A stretch of DNA of 64,000 bases from Neolewinella xylanilytica (GCF_002934605.1 NZ_PTJC01000005.1:1302001-1366000), one strand, 5' to 3'. Positions 42,363-51,743 are shown, counted from the stretch's first letter. Program-made: numbers and translations. The notes: generated from the sequence alone by a model not told the origin.

Positions 42363-45300
42363 TTAGCGCAGGATGACCACCTTCCCTAAGCCATTCTTGA
42401 AGTACTGATCGGTGACAGCGTGAGTGGCCCGGAATTCCTGGTTGCCGGAGTCCTGGTGGGATTGAAGCGGACTACCGGTTTCATCCGCGGTGATCACCCG
42501 GTAGAGGTAGACACCGTTGGCTAGTTGGTCGCCGTATTCATCGGTGCCGTCCCAGCTGTAAGCGGTCTGGTGGGTGCCGATCTTGATGGTTTCGTGGGCT
42601 AGCAGGTCGATATCCCGTACTACCCGGCCGGAGACCGTCATGATCTGGATGCGAAAAACCTCCGGTGCTTCGCTGCCCGTGAGGGTATACACGAAGCGGG
42701 TCTGGGTCGTAAACGGATTCGGGTAGGTGAGTACGTTGGTAATCAGTTGTTCGTTGAGCACTTCGAATTCTTGCTCGTAGTCGAACAGGCCGGATTTGTT
42801 ATTCGAGCGGTCCTTGGCCTGTACCTTGATGCGGTAGGTGCCATCCACCGGCAGTTCGGGGCGGAAGTAAATTTCGGCCATATTATCGCCGGTACCGGGG
42901 GCGGGGACGTACTCGACGCGCTCGTCCGACATGCGGATTCTTTCACCGCTGTTGCCCTGTCCGGGGTAGACCAGTTCGATTTCGTAGGCGGAGGAGTCGT
43001 CTAGGCGGCGGAAGGTGTTTTCGTCCCGCAGCTGAATAAGTATTTCGGGTTTGGAGCTCACCAATTCCCCGTTGTTGATCCTGCGCCCGTCGAAATAGAC
43101 CTTGAGATCCGGATCCACCAGGTCGGTACTGATGCCTAGATCGGTAGTGAGGAAATTATTAAAGAGAATTTCCTCGGGTTGATCCGCACTGGGGTTGAGC
43201 AGCAGCTGTACCCGCAAGCCGGAATTAATCGAGGTGGTGGGCAGGGAAAACTGTACCGTGTCCCGTCCGTTACCGGCCAGCGGGGGGCGCCTCCGGAAAA
43301 TGCGCGTTACCCGGTTGGTTTCATCCAGCACGCTCAGTTCGATGAGCAGGCTATCCATCGGAATGGGAGAGAGGTTTTCGTAGCCGATTTCCATCTTCGC
43401 CACTTCACCCTGAGCGAGGGTGTCGGGTACGGAGTAGGCGACTGCGGGGCTGATCGCTACGTCACCGGGGCGTTGGTAATCGATGTACAGTTCATCCAGG
43501 GTAGCGGAAGTCCGCAGCACCTCGTCGAAAAAGGACAGTTCAGCTTTTAGGTGCTGGTAGGTCGTTGCATCGTAGTCGGACAGACTTAGGGTGAATTCCA
43601 ATTGGTCACGAATGGAAAGCGGTTGATCCTGAAGGAGGTCCCATTCGCCGGTGGCTAACTGGCCAAAAAGTTTAAGGTGGCAGCTGTCCTGTTGTTGTAT
43701 GTTATCCGGTCGAAATTGCAGGCGCATCTCCTTCCAGCTTAGGGCGGGGCCTACTTCCGGCGTGGTGTAGGTTCCGTTGTCCCAGTTCTCACGGATCGCT
43801 ACGCGCACGTGGGTCTCTGCGTCCTGACTGTCGCCGACCGCTTCGCCGAGCGCGCCTATTCCTTTTTGAAACATGAAGGTGTAGGGCACGGAACCCAGGG
43901 TTTCGAGCAGGCGGATTTGCTCGGCACCTTCCGCTTCCAGCACGCCGTAGATGGTACGACCGAAAGCTGTTGAATCGGCTAGCCAGTCGGACGTATGATA
44001 TTCGATATCCTCGCCCCGTTGCGCACTGTAGACGAAGACGTACTGGCCATCCTGTACGTACTCTTCCAAAAACTGCATCATGCCGGAACGACCTGCGGCG
44101 GTTCGGGTATCGAAAGACCAGGGATCTGCTACTCCGCGGGCTGAATTGTAGGAGCCGTCACCTGGCGAACTAAACCATTTCCTGTTATTCGTACTGTCAA
44201 CTACAATTATCTGTATTCCGGCCCGGATCTTCCATGGAAATGGAGATACAAATCGATTGTCATTTTTTCTAAACTCAGGCATACTTCCGGATTTATAGAT
44301 GCCGTTGGAGATCTCTATATAATTTACATTTTGTTTGAAAGCCCATACCGGATTTTTTTCAAATACCTGAATGTTTTGCGCTTCGCCCTGACTGAGCTGC
44401 CCCGGGTGTTGGAGTGCATACCCGATATCGTCGGACACTCGCGCAGCGAGATAGGTAAAGCTACTTTCGCTCCAGAGGTACCCCTGTCCGACTGTTAGAC
44501 TACTGTCTGGACTGATGCGCCAGTAGTAGGTCGTGCTATCCTGGAAAGAAAGGGAAGGGGCATACCGGATAATGCCACCCGCAGCGGTGATCTCTTCATT
44601 GACCAAGGGGATAGAAAAATCAGCCTCGAGTGATACTTGTACGGCGTACTTTCTTTCCGGCGCCAGCGGATCGGAGGTGCCCGCCACCAGCTGCACCCCA
44701 GGCCCCACCACTGCAAAGGGCGGGGGGAAAGCTACTTTCGCCGTATTGGCGATGATGGTAAACGGTACACCGGGTCGCCCGCCAATGACGACGTCGTTGT
44801 TGCTTTCCGCGCTGCCGGTGGGCAGTTCGGCGATGGCACCCGCCGCATCGATGGTCAGGAGCAGTCGGTTGTTTCCTACGGCCTCGATACCCAGGTTGGG
44901 TACTTCAAGCGCTACGAACTCCTCGTAAAACGGGACCGGAACCGGTAACCGTGCCAAATCACGGATTTCACCGGTGGGCAATTCTTGCCGAACGTTGATC
45001 AGCACGCTGTCGGGAAGACCTTCCGCGTGGGTTCCTAAATTAATCACCTTCAGGTTGACGGTAAACGTGCTGTCCTGAGCGGGGATCACTTCCGGCACGA
45101 ATTTAACCGTAGCAGGATCGATGACCAGGTCCGGGCCCGGGCGGGGATGGAGCCGGAATGCGGGATCACCACTGAGCGTGAACTGTTCCATTAATATACC
45201 CAAGGTGAAATTACTCGTCCCGGCGAATTCATCGATCGTTGCCCGCAGCACGTCACCAACACCGTCTCCATAGTAAGGCCCGGAAAGGTTCGTAAAGATG

Positions 45301-47384
45301 CTACGACCGTAAGTTCCCAGGGCGCTGATGTACCCCAGGCCCTTTGAGGCGGCGTAGGTAATCGCTCCCCCCTCCGGTAGGAATATAAATCGTTCGCTAA
45401 TGCTCCTGGCTTCGGTGAACGCGTCGCCGCTGTAGCATCCTAGGCTGAGCATGAAGGGATACTTATTCTGATTATTATAGTTTTCGGGGTTATCGATATT
45501 GAAATCAAATCCCTGGCTGCTGGAATGTCCGTAAAAGGTGAGTAAGGATACTCCCTGGTTGATCCGGTTGAAGATGATGTCCTGGCGGGCCTCTTCGATG
45601 GGTTCACTGTTCGTTTTAAATACGCTCGTTACGCTCCCTCCCAGAAAGCTGTTTTCGAAGATGTTCTCCATCGTGGCCAGATTGTACCGGATCGCGCTCT
45701 GTTCGCCGGCGGTGGTGCCGCCGCCCAGGAACAGGGCCTGCTTCATCCAAGCTGCGTCGTCGATGGTTTGGTCGACCTCGTAGATCTGACGTTCGACTTC
45801 CTGAAGCTTGCGGACGTAAATGCCGATTTCTTCCCGGTTGATGGCAGCCAGGCGGCCCGTCGCCAGCTTGGGCAGGGGATTGCCCAGGTCGGCCGACATC
45901 AAATTATCCGAAGCGGGAAATCCAAATCCCGGCACGAAGAAGGTACTCCATGCCGCTTCGAGGTCGGCGCGGTCCCGCAGGGCCGTGTACTCTCTGCCTT
46001 TACCCACCAGAAATAAGTAATTCAGCTGCGGAGCTACCTGCTGCGCGGCGTAGAGGTAGTTGCGAATGGCCTGGGGGTGGCGCCGTAAGCCGTAACCGAA
46101 GGCATCGTAGAGGTCTTCCACGTAGACCGTATGTACAGTGTAATTGCCTCCCACCGAGCTTTCGCGGTAGTCGGCCATTGCGTCCAGTTCGGGGCCCGCC
46201 AACCGGCGACTCGTTATAATCAGGTAATCGGTTTGCGGCGGAGGCAGTAAATCCGTAAGCGTCACCAGTTGGCTTGCCGCTGGCGACCAGGCTTCGTTGA
46301 GTAAAACAAACCGGCGTTCTGCAACAGCGGCGGACAACTGAAACTGACCGCCCAAGATGGGGTACACCGTCGCGGAAGCCGGGTCGTAGAGCCGGCTTCC
46401 TGCGTTGACACCACTAGTAAACTCCAGCGTTTGGGACGGCCCGGCCGGCAGGGTGAACGAAAGAAAATTCGCCGTACCCACCGCCCGGGCCGGATAGGTA
46501 ACCGAAACGAAGGCTAAATTGGCTTTGTCCTGCGGGCCGGCCTGCCCCGCGATCGAAAACGACGCCTGGTTGGTAGTGAGCGCGAACGATAGGGTGGTAT
46601 CGTGCAAACTCCATTCATCCCCCGCGTTGATGGTAGCTAGTGCTTGGTTGTTGACCGTGATGAGTTGGGAGTGAGCGTCTCCGAAGGCAAGTCCGAACCG
46701 AAGCGACAGCGCAGCCTGGCCACTCACCGCTTCCGGAAGCGCCAGTTTTTCGCCGGTAACTGTGCTGCCATTACTAGAGAGCAGATCGTTGCTGCGCAGG
46801 GAACCGTACCCCTCATTCCACTCGTAATGCGAAAAATAGACGCTCAGGCCGGCCGTGCGTCGGAAAAATTTACTCTGCGACTTTCCGTATACCTTCTCCG
46901 TGGTCCGGTAAATGGTCGAATTGGTAGGACCGCCCGTCGGATCCGTGGCCGGGCGGTACCGCAATACCTCATCTGGAGATGCAGCCAAACCAAGGTAGTA
47001 CGCCGACGTATCGGTATACATCCCATACTCGGTGTTGAGGAGCATATCTTCCCCGAACTCGAAAAGGTATTTGTCCATTTCGCTGCGAGCACGCTCTCCA
47101 TAGAAAAGGACCTCCCCGTCAATTACGTCGATCGGGACGGGCTCCCCCCGGTGGTAGAGCTGCAGGCGCTCCAAATCCGCCGTCGACTCGATTAGTCCCG
47201 ACCCGGCGATCAGTTCCGCGGTCACCCGGTAAAAGCCGTCCTGGGCTACGTCCAAACGGAGGTGACTGCTTCCCGCACCGTACCATTCGTTGCCGTAGCG
47301 CACGCCGGATTCGGTGGCCATTTGCGCTACTATAGCCAGGGGACAAGCAAGGGTGAAAAGGAAAATCGTAAAGGTGCGAGACAT
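42363..47384 (-). CDS. Giant secreted C25-family (gingipain-like) cysteine peptidase with T9SS tag
   Basis: The ATG at 47384 (MSRTFTIFLFTLACPLAIVAQ, signal peptide) is preferred to an upstream GTG at 47405; it gives 1673 residues. The peptidase domain (about 380-780) has the His in TFYGHSSSQGFDF (about H620) and the Cys in SLGCYSGDAF (about C650), as in peptidase family C25. Several Ig-like/CARDB-type domains follow (about 800-1560). The end (YPNPFTTQTRF...DQLANGVYLYRV...GKVVILR) is a FlgD-like fold and type A T9SS sorting domain. The His and Cys contexts differ from those of PorU, so this is more likely a secreted T9SS cargo peptidase than the T9SS sortase itself. An AT-rich patch lies at about 44190-44370. 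Confidence 0.85.
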   Translation of the reverse strand: MSRTFTIFLFTLACPLAIVAQMATESGVRYGNEWYGAGSSHLRLDVAQDGFYRVTAELIAGSGLIESTADLERLQLYHRGEPVPIDVIDGEVLFYGERARSEMDKYLFEFGEDMLLNTEYGMYTDTSAYYLGLAASPDEVLRYRPATDPTGGPTNSTIYRTTEKVYGKSQSKFFRRTAGLSVYFSHYEWNEGYGSLRSNDLLSSNGSTVTGEKLALPEAVSGQAALSLRFGLAFGDAHSQLITVNNQALATINAGDEWSLHDTTLSFALTTNQASFSIAGQAGPQDKANLAFVSVTYPARAVGTANFLSFTLPAGPSQTLEFTSGVNAGSRLYDPASATVYPILGGQFQLSAAVAERRFVLLNEAWSPAASQLVTLTDLLPPPQTDYLIITSRRLAGPELDAMADYRESSVGGNYTVHTVYVEDLYDAFGYGLRRHPQAIRNYLYAAQQVAPQLNYLFLVGKGREYTALRDRADLEAAWSTFFVPGFGFPASDNLMSADLGNPLPKLATGRLAAINREEIGIYVRKLQEVERQIYEVDQTIDDAAWMKQALFLGGGTTAGEQSAIRYNLATMENIFENSFLGGSVTSVFKTNSEPIEEARQDIIFNRINQGVSLLTFYGHSSSQGFDFNIDNPENYNNQNKYPFMLSLGCYSGDAFTEARSISERFIFLPEGGAITYAASKGLGYISALGTYGRSIFTNLSGPYYGDGVGDVLRATIDEFAGTSNFTLGILMEQFTLSGDPAFRLHPRPGPDLVIDPATVKFVPEVIPAQDSTFTVNLKVINLGTHAEGLPDSVLINVRQELPTGEIRDLARLPVPVPFYEEFVALEVPNLGIEAVGNNRLLLTIDAAGAIAELPTGSAESNNDVVIGGRPGVPFTIIANTAKVAFPPPFAVVGPGVQLVAGTSDPLAPERKYAVQVSLEADFSIPLVNEEITAAGGIIRYAPSLSFQDSTTYYWRISPDSSLTVGQGYLWSESSFTYLAARVSDDIGYALQHPGQLSQGEAQNIQVFEKNPVWAFKQNVNYIEISNGIYKSGSMPEFRKNDNRFVSPFPWKIRAGIQIIVVDSTNNRKWFSSPGDGSYNSARGVADPWSFDTRTAAGRSGMMQFLEEYVQDGQYVFVYSAQRGEDIEYHTSDWLADSTAFGRTIYGVLEAEGAEQIRLLETLGSVPYTFMFQKGIGALGEAVGDSQDAETHVRVAIRENWDNGTYTTPEVGPALSWKEMRLQFRPDNIQQQDSCHLKLFGQLATGEWDLLQDQPLSIRDQLEFTLSLSDYDATTYQHLKAELSFFDEVLRTSATLDELYIDYQRPGDVAISPAVAYSVPDTLAQGEVAKMEIGYENLSPIPMDSLLIELSVLDETNRVTRIFRRRPPLAGNGRDTVQFSLPTTSINSGLRVQLLLNPSADQPEEILFNNFLTTDLGISTDLVDPDLKVYFDGRRINNGELVSSKPEILIQLRDENTFRRLDDSSAYEIELVYPGQGNSGERIRMSDERVEYVPAPGTGDNMAEIYFRPELPVDGTYRIKVQAKDRSNNKSGLFDYEQEFEVLNEQLITNVLTYPNPFTTQTRFVYTLTGSEAPEVFRIQIMTVSGRVVRDIDLLAHETIKIGTHQTAYSWDGTDEYGDQLANGVYLYRVITADETGSPLQSHQDSGNQEFRATHAVTDQYFKNGLGKVVILR

Positions 47385-47506
47385 AGGCAGTGGTTGTTCC
47401 GACACAAGCCGGAAGGGGGTTCGCGAAAACCAACTTTAAAGGTAACGCCCCCGTCTCGGTCCGATGTACAACTACCTACGTGAAATTGTCCGGTTCCGGA
47501 CGCACC

Positions 47507-49171
47507 TTATTCCGGCAGGTAGGTCAGTTGCTGATCGCGAAGGGGGGGCATGCCCCGATAGCCCAGCCCGATTGTGGGGAGAACGGAGGTGCCGGTAGGC
47601 GCAAAACCAGCGGGGATGCGGCCAGCGTAGAGAAGGGTGCGCTTTCCGGAGAGCAAGCGGTCCACGGACAAATTATATAATCGTTGGTAGCGGTAGGCGC
47701 CATCCTCCTCCTGGTCGATGAGGTAGAGGTCGATCGGCAGGTCGCCATCCAGGCGGACCTCCCGCGGCGCGGTAACGTAAACCCGTAGCGAGTCGTCGCT
47801 TCCGGTTGGGAACCCGGCTTCCAGGGCCACGTCGTCGATGACCTGGAAGTTTTCGATCCGGCGCAGGCGGAGTTCTCCCTTCTGCGGCCGGAAGGTCTCC
47901 TGACCGGAAAATTTCCAGTTCCCTTGCCCAAGTAGCCATACCGGCTGGTTGTGATACACGGTGTCGCGTTGCCAGATATCGTACTGGCTTGGTCGGTAGG
48001 CTACGTCGGTGAACGTCCAACTCGGGTTGCCGCCGCTGTAGAATTCGTAGAGCGAAGCATACCGGTAGCTGTTCTCTACGATTACCGGTTCCGACCCGGC
48101 GATAGTTTGTAAGCGCTCCACCCAGGGCTGGTGGTCGAAGGGTTTCTCGAAGGGCAACCACTCCCGGGGTGCCATCAATAATAATCGGGCGACCACGAGA
48201 ATCCCTCCCGTCAGCCAGCAGAGTCTAAGCAAATTTTTCCGCCATTCGGGGAAGCCCTCCACCGCCCGGAAGGTGATGTACACTAGGGGAATGGATAATA
48301 ATGCCGTCCACTGGGCCTCCGTCCGGCCCTTCGTCGTGGAGTAGAGAAAGAAGAGGAGCATCCCCCCCACCAGCCACCGGAGTGAGCGTCCGAAACGATC
48401 CTGCGGGCGGACCCGGGTGAAGGACAGCCAGTAGTGGTAGAGGAGGAAGGGGCTGAAGATGAGCAGCTGATTGAGGAGGTACTGGGTGGTGAACTTGAAC
48501 TGGTAGGGGTCGTCCCGCCCACTGAGGTGGTAGCGGAAGGAGGGGAAATCGTGGGCGTACTGCCAGTAGAGGTGGGGCAGGAACAAACAAGCTCCCGTTA
48601 GTGCCGCTACCCAGGCCGAAGGTTTTTGGATCAGGTACACCAGACTCGGTAAAACGGTAAAGAAGATCAGCATCAGGCCGTGGTACTTGCTATAGAGCAA
48701 GCCGGCCATCGTCACCCCCCAGATGAGGGCGGACGGCAAATCCAGTCGCTGCAGGTAATTCCGGAACGCCAGCAAATACAGCGCCGTGAAGAGCAGCAAC
48801 GGACCGTCCGGCGTAGCGATAAAGCCGTACACCTGTAGCATCGGTTGGGCGAACGCGAGGGCGGCGAGGGTCCAAAGCGCAACTCCCCGCGGTCGCCCGA
48901 CCAGGTAGTAGATCGCGGTCAGGGTAGCTCCGCCCGCCAGCACGTGGCCGAACCGGAGGCCCAGGCTACCCGGCAGCCAGTCTTTACCCAGTGCGATCAG
49001 CAAGGCCACGGCCGGGGGGTGGTCGAAGTAGCCCCAGTCCAGCCGGCCGGCGTACATCCAGTAGTAGGTTTCGTCCGGGTCGAGGGGGGTGAACGCCGCC
49101 TGTAGCATGTTCAGCAACAGCCAGGCGAGCAACAAGTGATAGGGCCGGACACGGACACTTTGGGATAACAT
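47507..49171 (-). CDS. ArnT-like GT39/PMT-family glycosyltransferase (554 residues)
   Basis: The protein has about 11 membrane helices and a first loop with LDPDETYYWMYAGRLDWGYFDHPP, the catalytic Asp/Glu loop of the dolichyl-phosphate-mannose/undecaprenyl-sugar (PMT/ArnT) transferases. These are inner-membrane proteins that move a sugar from a lipid phosphate carrier to protein or lipid A. The last 150 residues form a soluble periplasmic domain (PQKGELRLRRIENFQVIDD). It is not adjacent to the two GT39 paralogues at 59359-62285 and has a different loop. It stands between the C25 peptidase and a small lipoprotein gene. The acceptor cannot be told. Confidence 0.87.
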   Translation of the reverse strand: MLSQSVRVRPYHLLLAWLLLNMLQAAFTPLDPDETYYWMYAGRLDWGYFDHPPAVALLIALGKDWLPGSLGLRFGHVLAGGATLTAIYYLVGRPRGVALWTLAALAFAQPMLQVYGFIATPDGPLLLFTALYLLAFRNYLQRLDLPSALIWGVTMAGLLYSKYHGLMLIFFTVLPSLVYLIQKPSAWVAALTGACLFLPHLYWQYAHDFPSFRYHLSGRDDPYQFKFTTQYLLNQLLIFSPFLLYHYWLSFTRVRPQDRFGRSLRWLVGGMLLFFLYSTTKGRTEAQWTALLSIPLVYITFRAVEGFPEWRKNLLRLCWLTGGILVVARLLLMAPREWLPFEKPFDHQPWVERLQTIAGSEPVIVENSYRYASLYEFYSGGNPSWTFTDVAYRPSQYDIWQRDTVYHNQPVWLLGQGNWKFSGQETFRPQKGELRLRRIENFQVIDDVALEAGFPTGSDDSLRVYVTAPREVRLDGDLPIDLYLIDQEEDGAYRYQRLYNLSVDRLLSGKRTLLYAGRIPAGFAPTGTSVLPTIGLGYRGMPPLRDQQLTYLPE

Positions 49172-49289
49172 CCAACGAAGGTAGGCAGCTCACACCGTCC
49201 CGTACCACCCTTCTGCCGCCTTCCGGTACGGAGCTGACGTAAGCCGGAACGCGAATTTTTTCTTCCGGGTTTCGCATCTTTGCGGGTCC

Positions 49290-49787
49290 ATGAAGTACCT
49301 CACCCCACCCGTGCTGTTTTTTTTCTTGCTTTTCTGGTCCGCCTGCGGCGGTACGGAACACGAACCGGCCACCGCGGCCGATGACCGTAATTTGGCGGAA
49401 CGGCTGCCCGGTACCTGGGAAACCGTTGAGCTGGAAGTCGACTACGCTACGTACATGGGTGCGGATACGGCCTACCAAGAACACATCCGGGAGGCGGACT
49501 GGGGGCAGGTTTACGGCGTCAGGCCCCCCAGTACCGAATTCACCCCGAACGGAAAGCTCCGGCGAACTTACCGGCTGCGTTCCGGAGAGGTAGCTAACAT
49601 CACGAACGGGATCTGGAAAGTGACCGGCGATAGCCTGCTGGTCATCGAGCCGAACATCACCTATACCTACGCCTACGAACTCGAAAACGACCGCCTCGAG
49701 CTCACCGGCAGGGTGGATCAGGACCAGGACGGCCAGGCAGATGACGATTTTCGGGCGGTCTACCGAATGACGAGCCGGACCCGGTAA
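49290..49787 (+). CDS. Small lipocalin-like lipoprotein
   Basis: The 165-residue protein has a lipoprotein signal (LFFFLLFWSAC, lipid Cys about 19; the codons contain a T8 run). After a short linker, LAERLPGTWETVELEVDY starts a beta-rich domain with FTPNGKLRRTYRL, ITNGIWKVTGDSLLVIE and YAYELENDRLELTG. This is the common small 'lipocalin-like' or DUF4488/5004-type lipoprotein fold of Bacteroidota. It is probably anchored in the outer membrane; its ligand is unknown. CATCTTTG lies just before the ATG and resembles a -7 box. The T8 run could vary in length and so switch the gene off. A strong terminator follows the stop. Confidence 0.7.
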   Translation: MKYLTPPVLFFFLLFWSACGGTEHEPATAADDRNLAERLPGTWETVELEVDYATYMGADTAYQEHIREADWGQVYGVRPPSTEFTPNGKLRRTYRLRSGEVANITNGIWKVTGDSLLVIEPNITYTYAYELENDRLELTGRVDQDQDGQADDDFRAVYRMTSRTR

Positions 49788-49793
49788 ATAAAA

Positions 49794-49823
49794 GACGGCC
49801 CCGCGAGTGTTCGCAGGGCCGTC
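49794..49823. terminator. Hairpin terminator between convergent genes
   Basis: GACGGCCC and GGGCCGTC pair over 8 bp, followed after one mismatch by GCGA/TCGC with a GTGT loop. On the minus strand the stem is followed by TTTTATTT, so it mainly ends the gene at 49856-50887. Confidence 0.8.
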
Positions 49824-49855
49824 GGCAATTCATTATTACGGTAGTCGTCCTTTTC

Positions 49856-50887
49856 CTAACGAGCTACGACAAAGCGGGCCGCGCGGTCGTTCAGGCGAAG
49901 GGTATAGACGCCGGGAGCCAGCTGGGGTACACGGAAAGTCCCGCCCTGTACCTGGAAGGTGCCCACCCGGCTGCCATTAGGGGCGTAGATTTCTACATCC
50001 AGATCCTCACCGAGCGCCCGGTCAAGGGTCAGTTGCTGACCGGAAGCGACGGGATTGGGGCTCAGGCTGAGGGGCGCCGTCTCCGTCTGACGGTACGCCA
50101 CGTACTGCACGCCGAGTTCGGTGCGGGTGCCGTCGAAATCGTACTGCTCGAGGCGGTAGTAGTTGGTGCCCACCGACGGCTTCTCATGCCGGTAGCGGTA
50201 AGTGCTGGCGAGACCGGTAGTACCCTGCCCGCCGATCGTGGCCACGGGGGAAAATTCCTTACCGTCGGTACTGTGGGCGATGACGAAGTGGCTATTGTCC
50301 TCTTCGTCGGCCGTTTCCCAGTTCAATTCTACCCGGTCGTCGTAGGCCTCGGTCGTCCAGGACATGAGGGTCACGGGCGCTGCTGATGACATTTTCGGGT
50401 CGCCGAGGGTGCAGGTGCCGCTGCACTGGGCCAGCAGATAGTTCAGGTAATCCACACTATTGTTGGGCCATTGTTCTGGATCTGTGCCAAAGTTCTTGTT
50501 ATCAAACAGGTGGTAGCTTTTGGTTCGTGGGCCTTTATCGTACTTGCCTTTATCGTACTCGATGTGTAGGTTATTACTAGTTTTCATCAGAGTAAACCTT
50601 GTCAGTCTATCGGTAAGCGTGGATGCTGAAAATGTTGGATTGACATTGCCGTATACGGTAACGGTGATCCCACGGAGGTCCTCGAATCGTTCTAGGTTGA
50701 TGCTATTAAGCCCTTCATTCAAAGTCAGGGAGCAAATTTCATCAGGCGTATCGCACGCACTGCTGTAGAAATCTGTATTTTCCTTTGTGCGGGAAATTTG
50801 ACAGTCGCAACTATCTTCTTGTGCCATTATAGCAACGGGAGCGAACAGCGCTGCGAGGAGCAGCACCCTAAGGTTAATAAATTTCAT
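49856..50887 (-). CDS. Secreted Cys-rich passenger with T9SS tag, mosaic composition
   Basis: The 343-residue protein has a signal peptide (LLLAALFAPVAIMAQ). The passenger (about 24-165) has paired cysteines (CDCQ, SSAC, DEICS and, later, QCSGTC) and no known domain. A spacer domain (about 185-265: SWTTEAYDDRVELNWETADEEDNSHFVIAHSTDG) and a type A T9SS tail (SLSPNPV...VYTLRLNDRAARFVVAR) follow. The DNA is unusual. The tail half is GC-rich like its surroundings, but the passenger half (about 50400-50887) and the following 800 bases of non-coding DNA are AT-rich, as if a new passenger had been joined to a resident tail. The function is unknown. Confidence 0.7.
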   Translation of the reverse strand: MKFINLRVLLLAALFAPVAIMAQEDSCDCQISRTKENTDFYSSACDTPDEICSLTLNEGLNSINLERFEDLRGITVTVYGNVNPTFSASTLTDRLTRFTLMKTSNNLHIEYDKGKYDKGPRTKSYHLFDNKNFGTDPEQWPNNSVDYLNYLLAQCSGTCTLGDPKMSSAAPVTLMSWTTEAYDDRVELNWETADEEDNSHFVIAHSTDGKEFSPVATIGGQGTTGLASTYRYRHEKPSVGTNYYRLEQYDFDGTRTELGVQYVAYRQTETAPLSLSPNPVASGQQLTLDRALGEDLDVEIYAPNGSRVGTFQVQGGTFRVPQLAPGVYTLRLNDRAARFVVAR

Positions 50888-51013
50888 CGTCGTGTTGTGT
50901 TGTTATTGGAAGACCGAATAAAACTGCCTATCAGTTTATCCGTCGCAATAGTGTTTGAAAGAATGGTGTCGTTCGTAAGTGTCGAAAAAAGGTGTTATCA
51001 AGTGTCGTTTAAA

Positions 51014-51057
51014 TAAAATAGTGTTGTTCAACGTGTCAATACCGAAGTGTCCGATAG
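51014..51057 (+). repeat. 44-bp direct repeat, left copy
   Basis: TAAAATAGTGTTGTTCAACG is followed by TGTCAATACCGAAGTGTCCG and ATAG. It matches the copy at 51153-51196 with two base differences. It abuts the left arm of the palindrome at 51058. Confidence 0.85.
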
Positions 51058-51141
51058 CATACCGCCAGACATTACAGGGCATTCGGTTTCCTTCCCCTCC
51101 TGGGGGCAAAAGCCGGAGGAATGAAAATGTCTAGCGGTATG
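51058..51141. repeat. 84-bp palindromic element in the AT-rich island
   Basis: The arms CATACCGCCAGACATT (51058-51073) and AATGTCTAGCGGTATG (51126-51141) pair with one mismatch. The 52-base centre is locally GC-rich and can form further hairpins (CATTC/GAATG and CCCC/GGGG). Its GC-rich centre differs from the flanks. It is flanked by the 44-bp direct repeats, which suggests an inserted small element. Confidence 0.75.
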
Positions 51142-51152
51142 TTCGTTTAATG

Positions 51153-51196
51153 TAAAATAGTGTTGTTCAACGTGTCAATATCGAAGTGTCCAATAG
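51153..51196 (+). repeat. 44-bp direct repeat, right copy
   Basis: It begins TAAAATAGTGTTGTTCAACG and ends CAATAG, with two differences from the left copy. It lies 11 bases beyond the right arm of the palindrome. Confidence 0.85.
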
Positions 51197-51743
51197 TGTT
51201 ATGTAGCCAAAATAGTGTGTCGAAGTGTCGTGTCGGAATACGTAAAAAAAGTCAGCGCTGACATAAACGGTAAATAGGCGATAAAACACAGGCATCCCAT
51301 ATGGGGCACTTGCATCCATCACCGAACAGTAGACAATCCCTGTGTTGAGGGGGAAAATTTGTGTTGTTCAGTGTCGTAAAATCTTGGCAACAGGTATATA
51401 CACGCGGATATAGGTTCGGATAAACCGAATGGCATTAAAACCGGAATATCAGCGATGTAAAACTGTTGATATGGTAGAAGCTAATAACAAAAGTCATTTA
51501 ACTCGTGGATCTACGCGATCAAGGCGTGTGATCTGATTACAATACAATATTACGGCTTCGATGTTCACCCATCCTAAATTTTACCCGCTTTATTTTCCCC
51601 ATTGGGGCTTTTTAACATATTCGTTTTTTACCGGGGGCGAATAGTCGGTCCGGTTCATATCGGCCATCGTTGACTCCCGGGCAGCGCGACCCTTTGGAAG
51701 GAAGCGCCCCACATTCCCCGACAACCTTCGGAAGGGAGCTATC

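Larger units (their letters stand above)
50888..51743. other. AT-rich intergenic island with repeats (856 bases)
   Basis: No gene was found. The stretch is much richer in A+T than the rest of the window. It holds many degenerate GTGTTGTT/GTGTCG words (50891, 51021, 51160, 51361), a 44-bp direct repeat (51014-51057 and 51153-51196), a long palindrome between the two copies, a short CCCC-ATT-GGGG-CTTTTT hairpin (51597-51612) and an imperfect inverted repeat CCCTTTGGAAGG/CCTTCGGAAGGG (51690-51701, 51725-51736) close to the aspS stop that may be its terminator. Confidence 0.75.

Noticed and set aside
42363-47384. Naming the C25 peptidase PorU
   Set aside because: It is much longer than PorU, and the sequence around the catalytic His and Cys differs from the PorU pattern as I know it.
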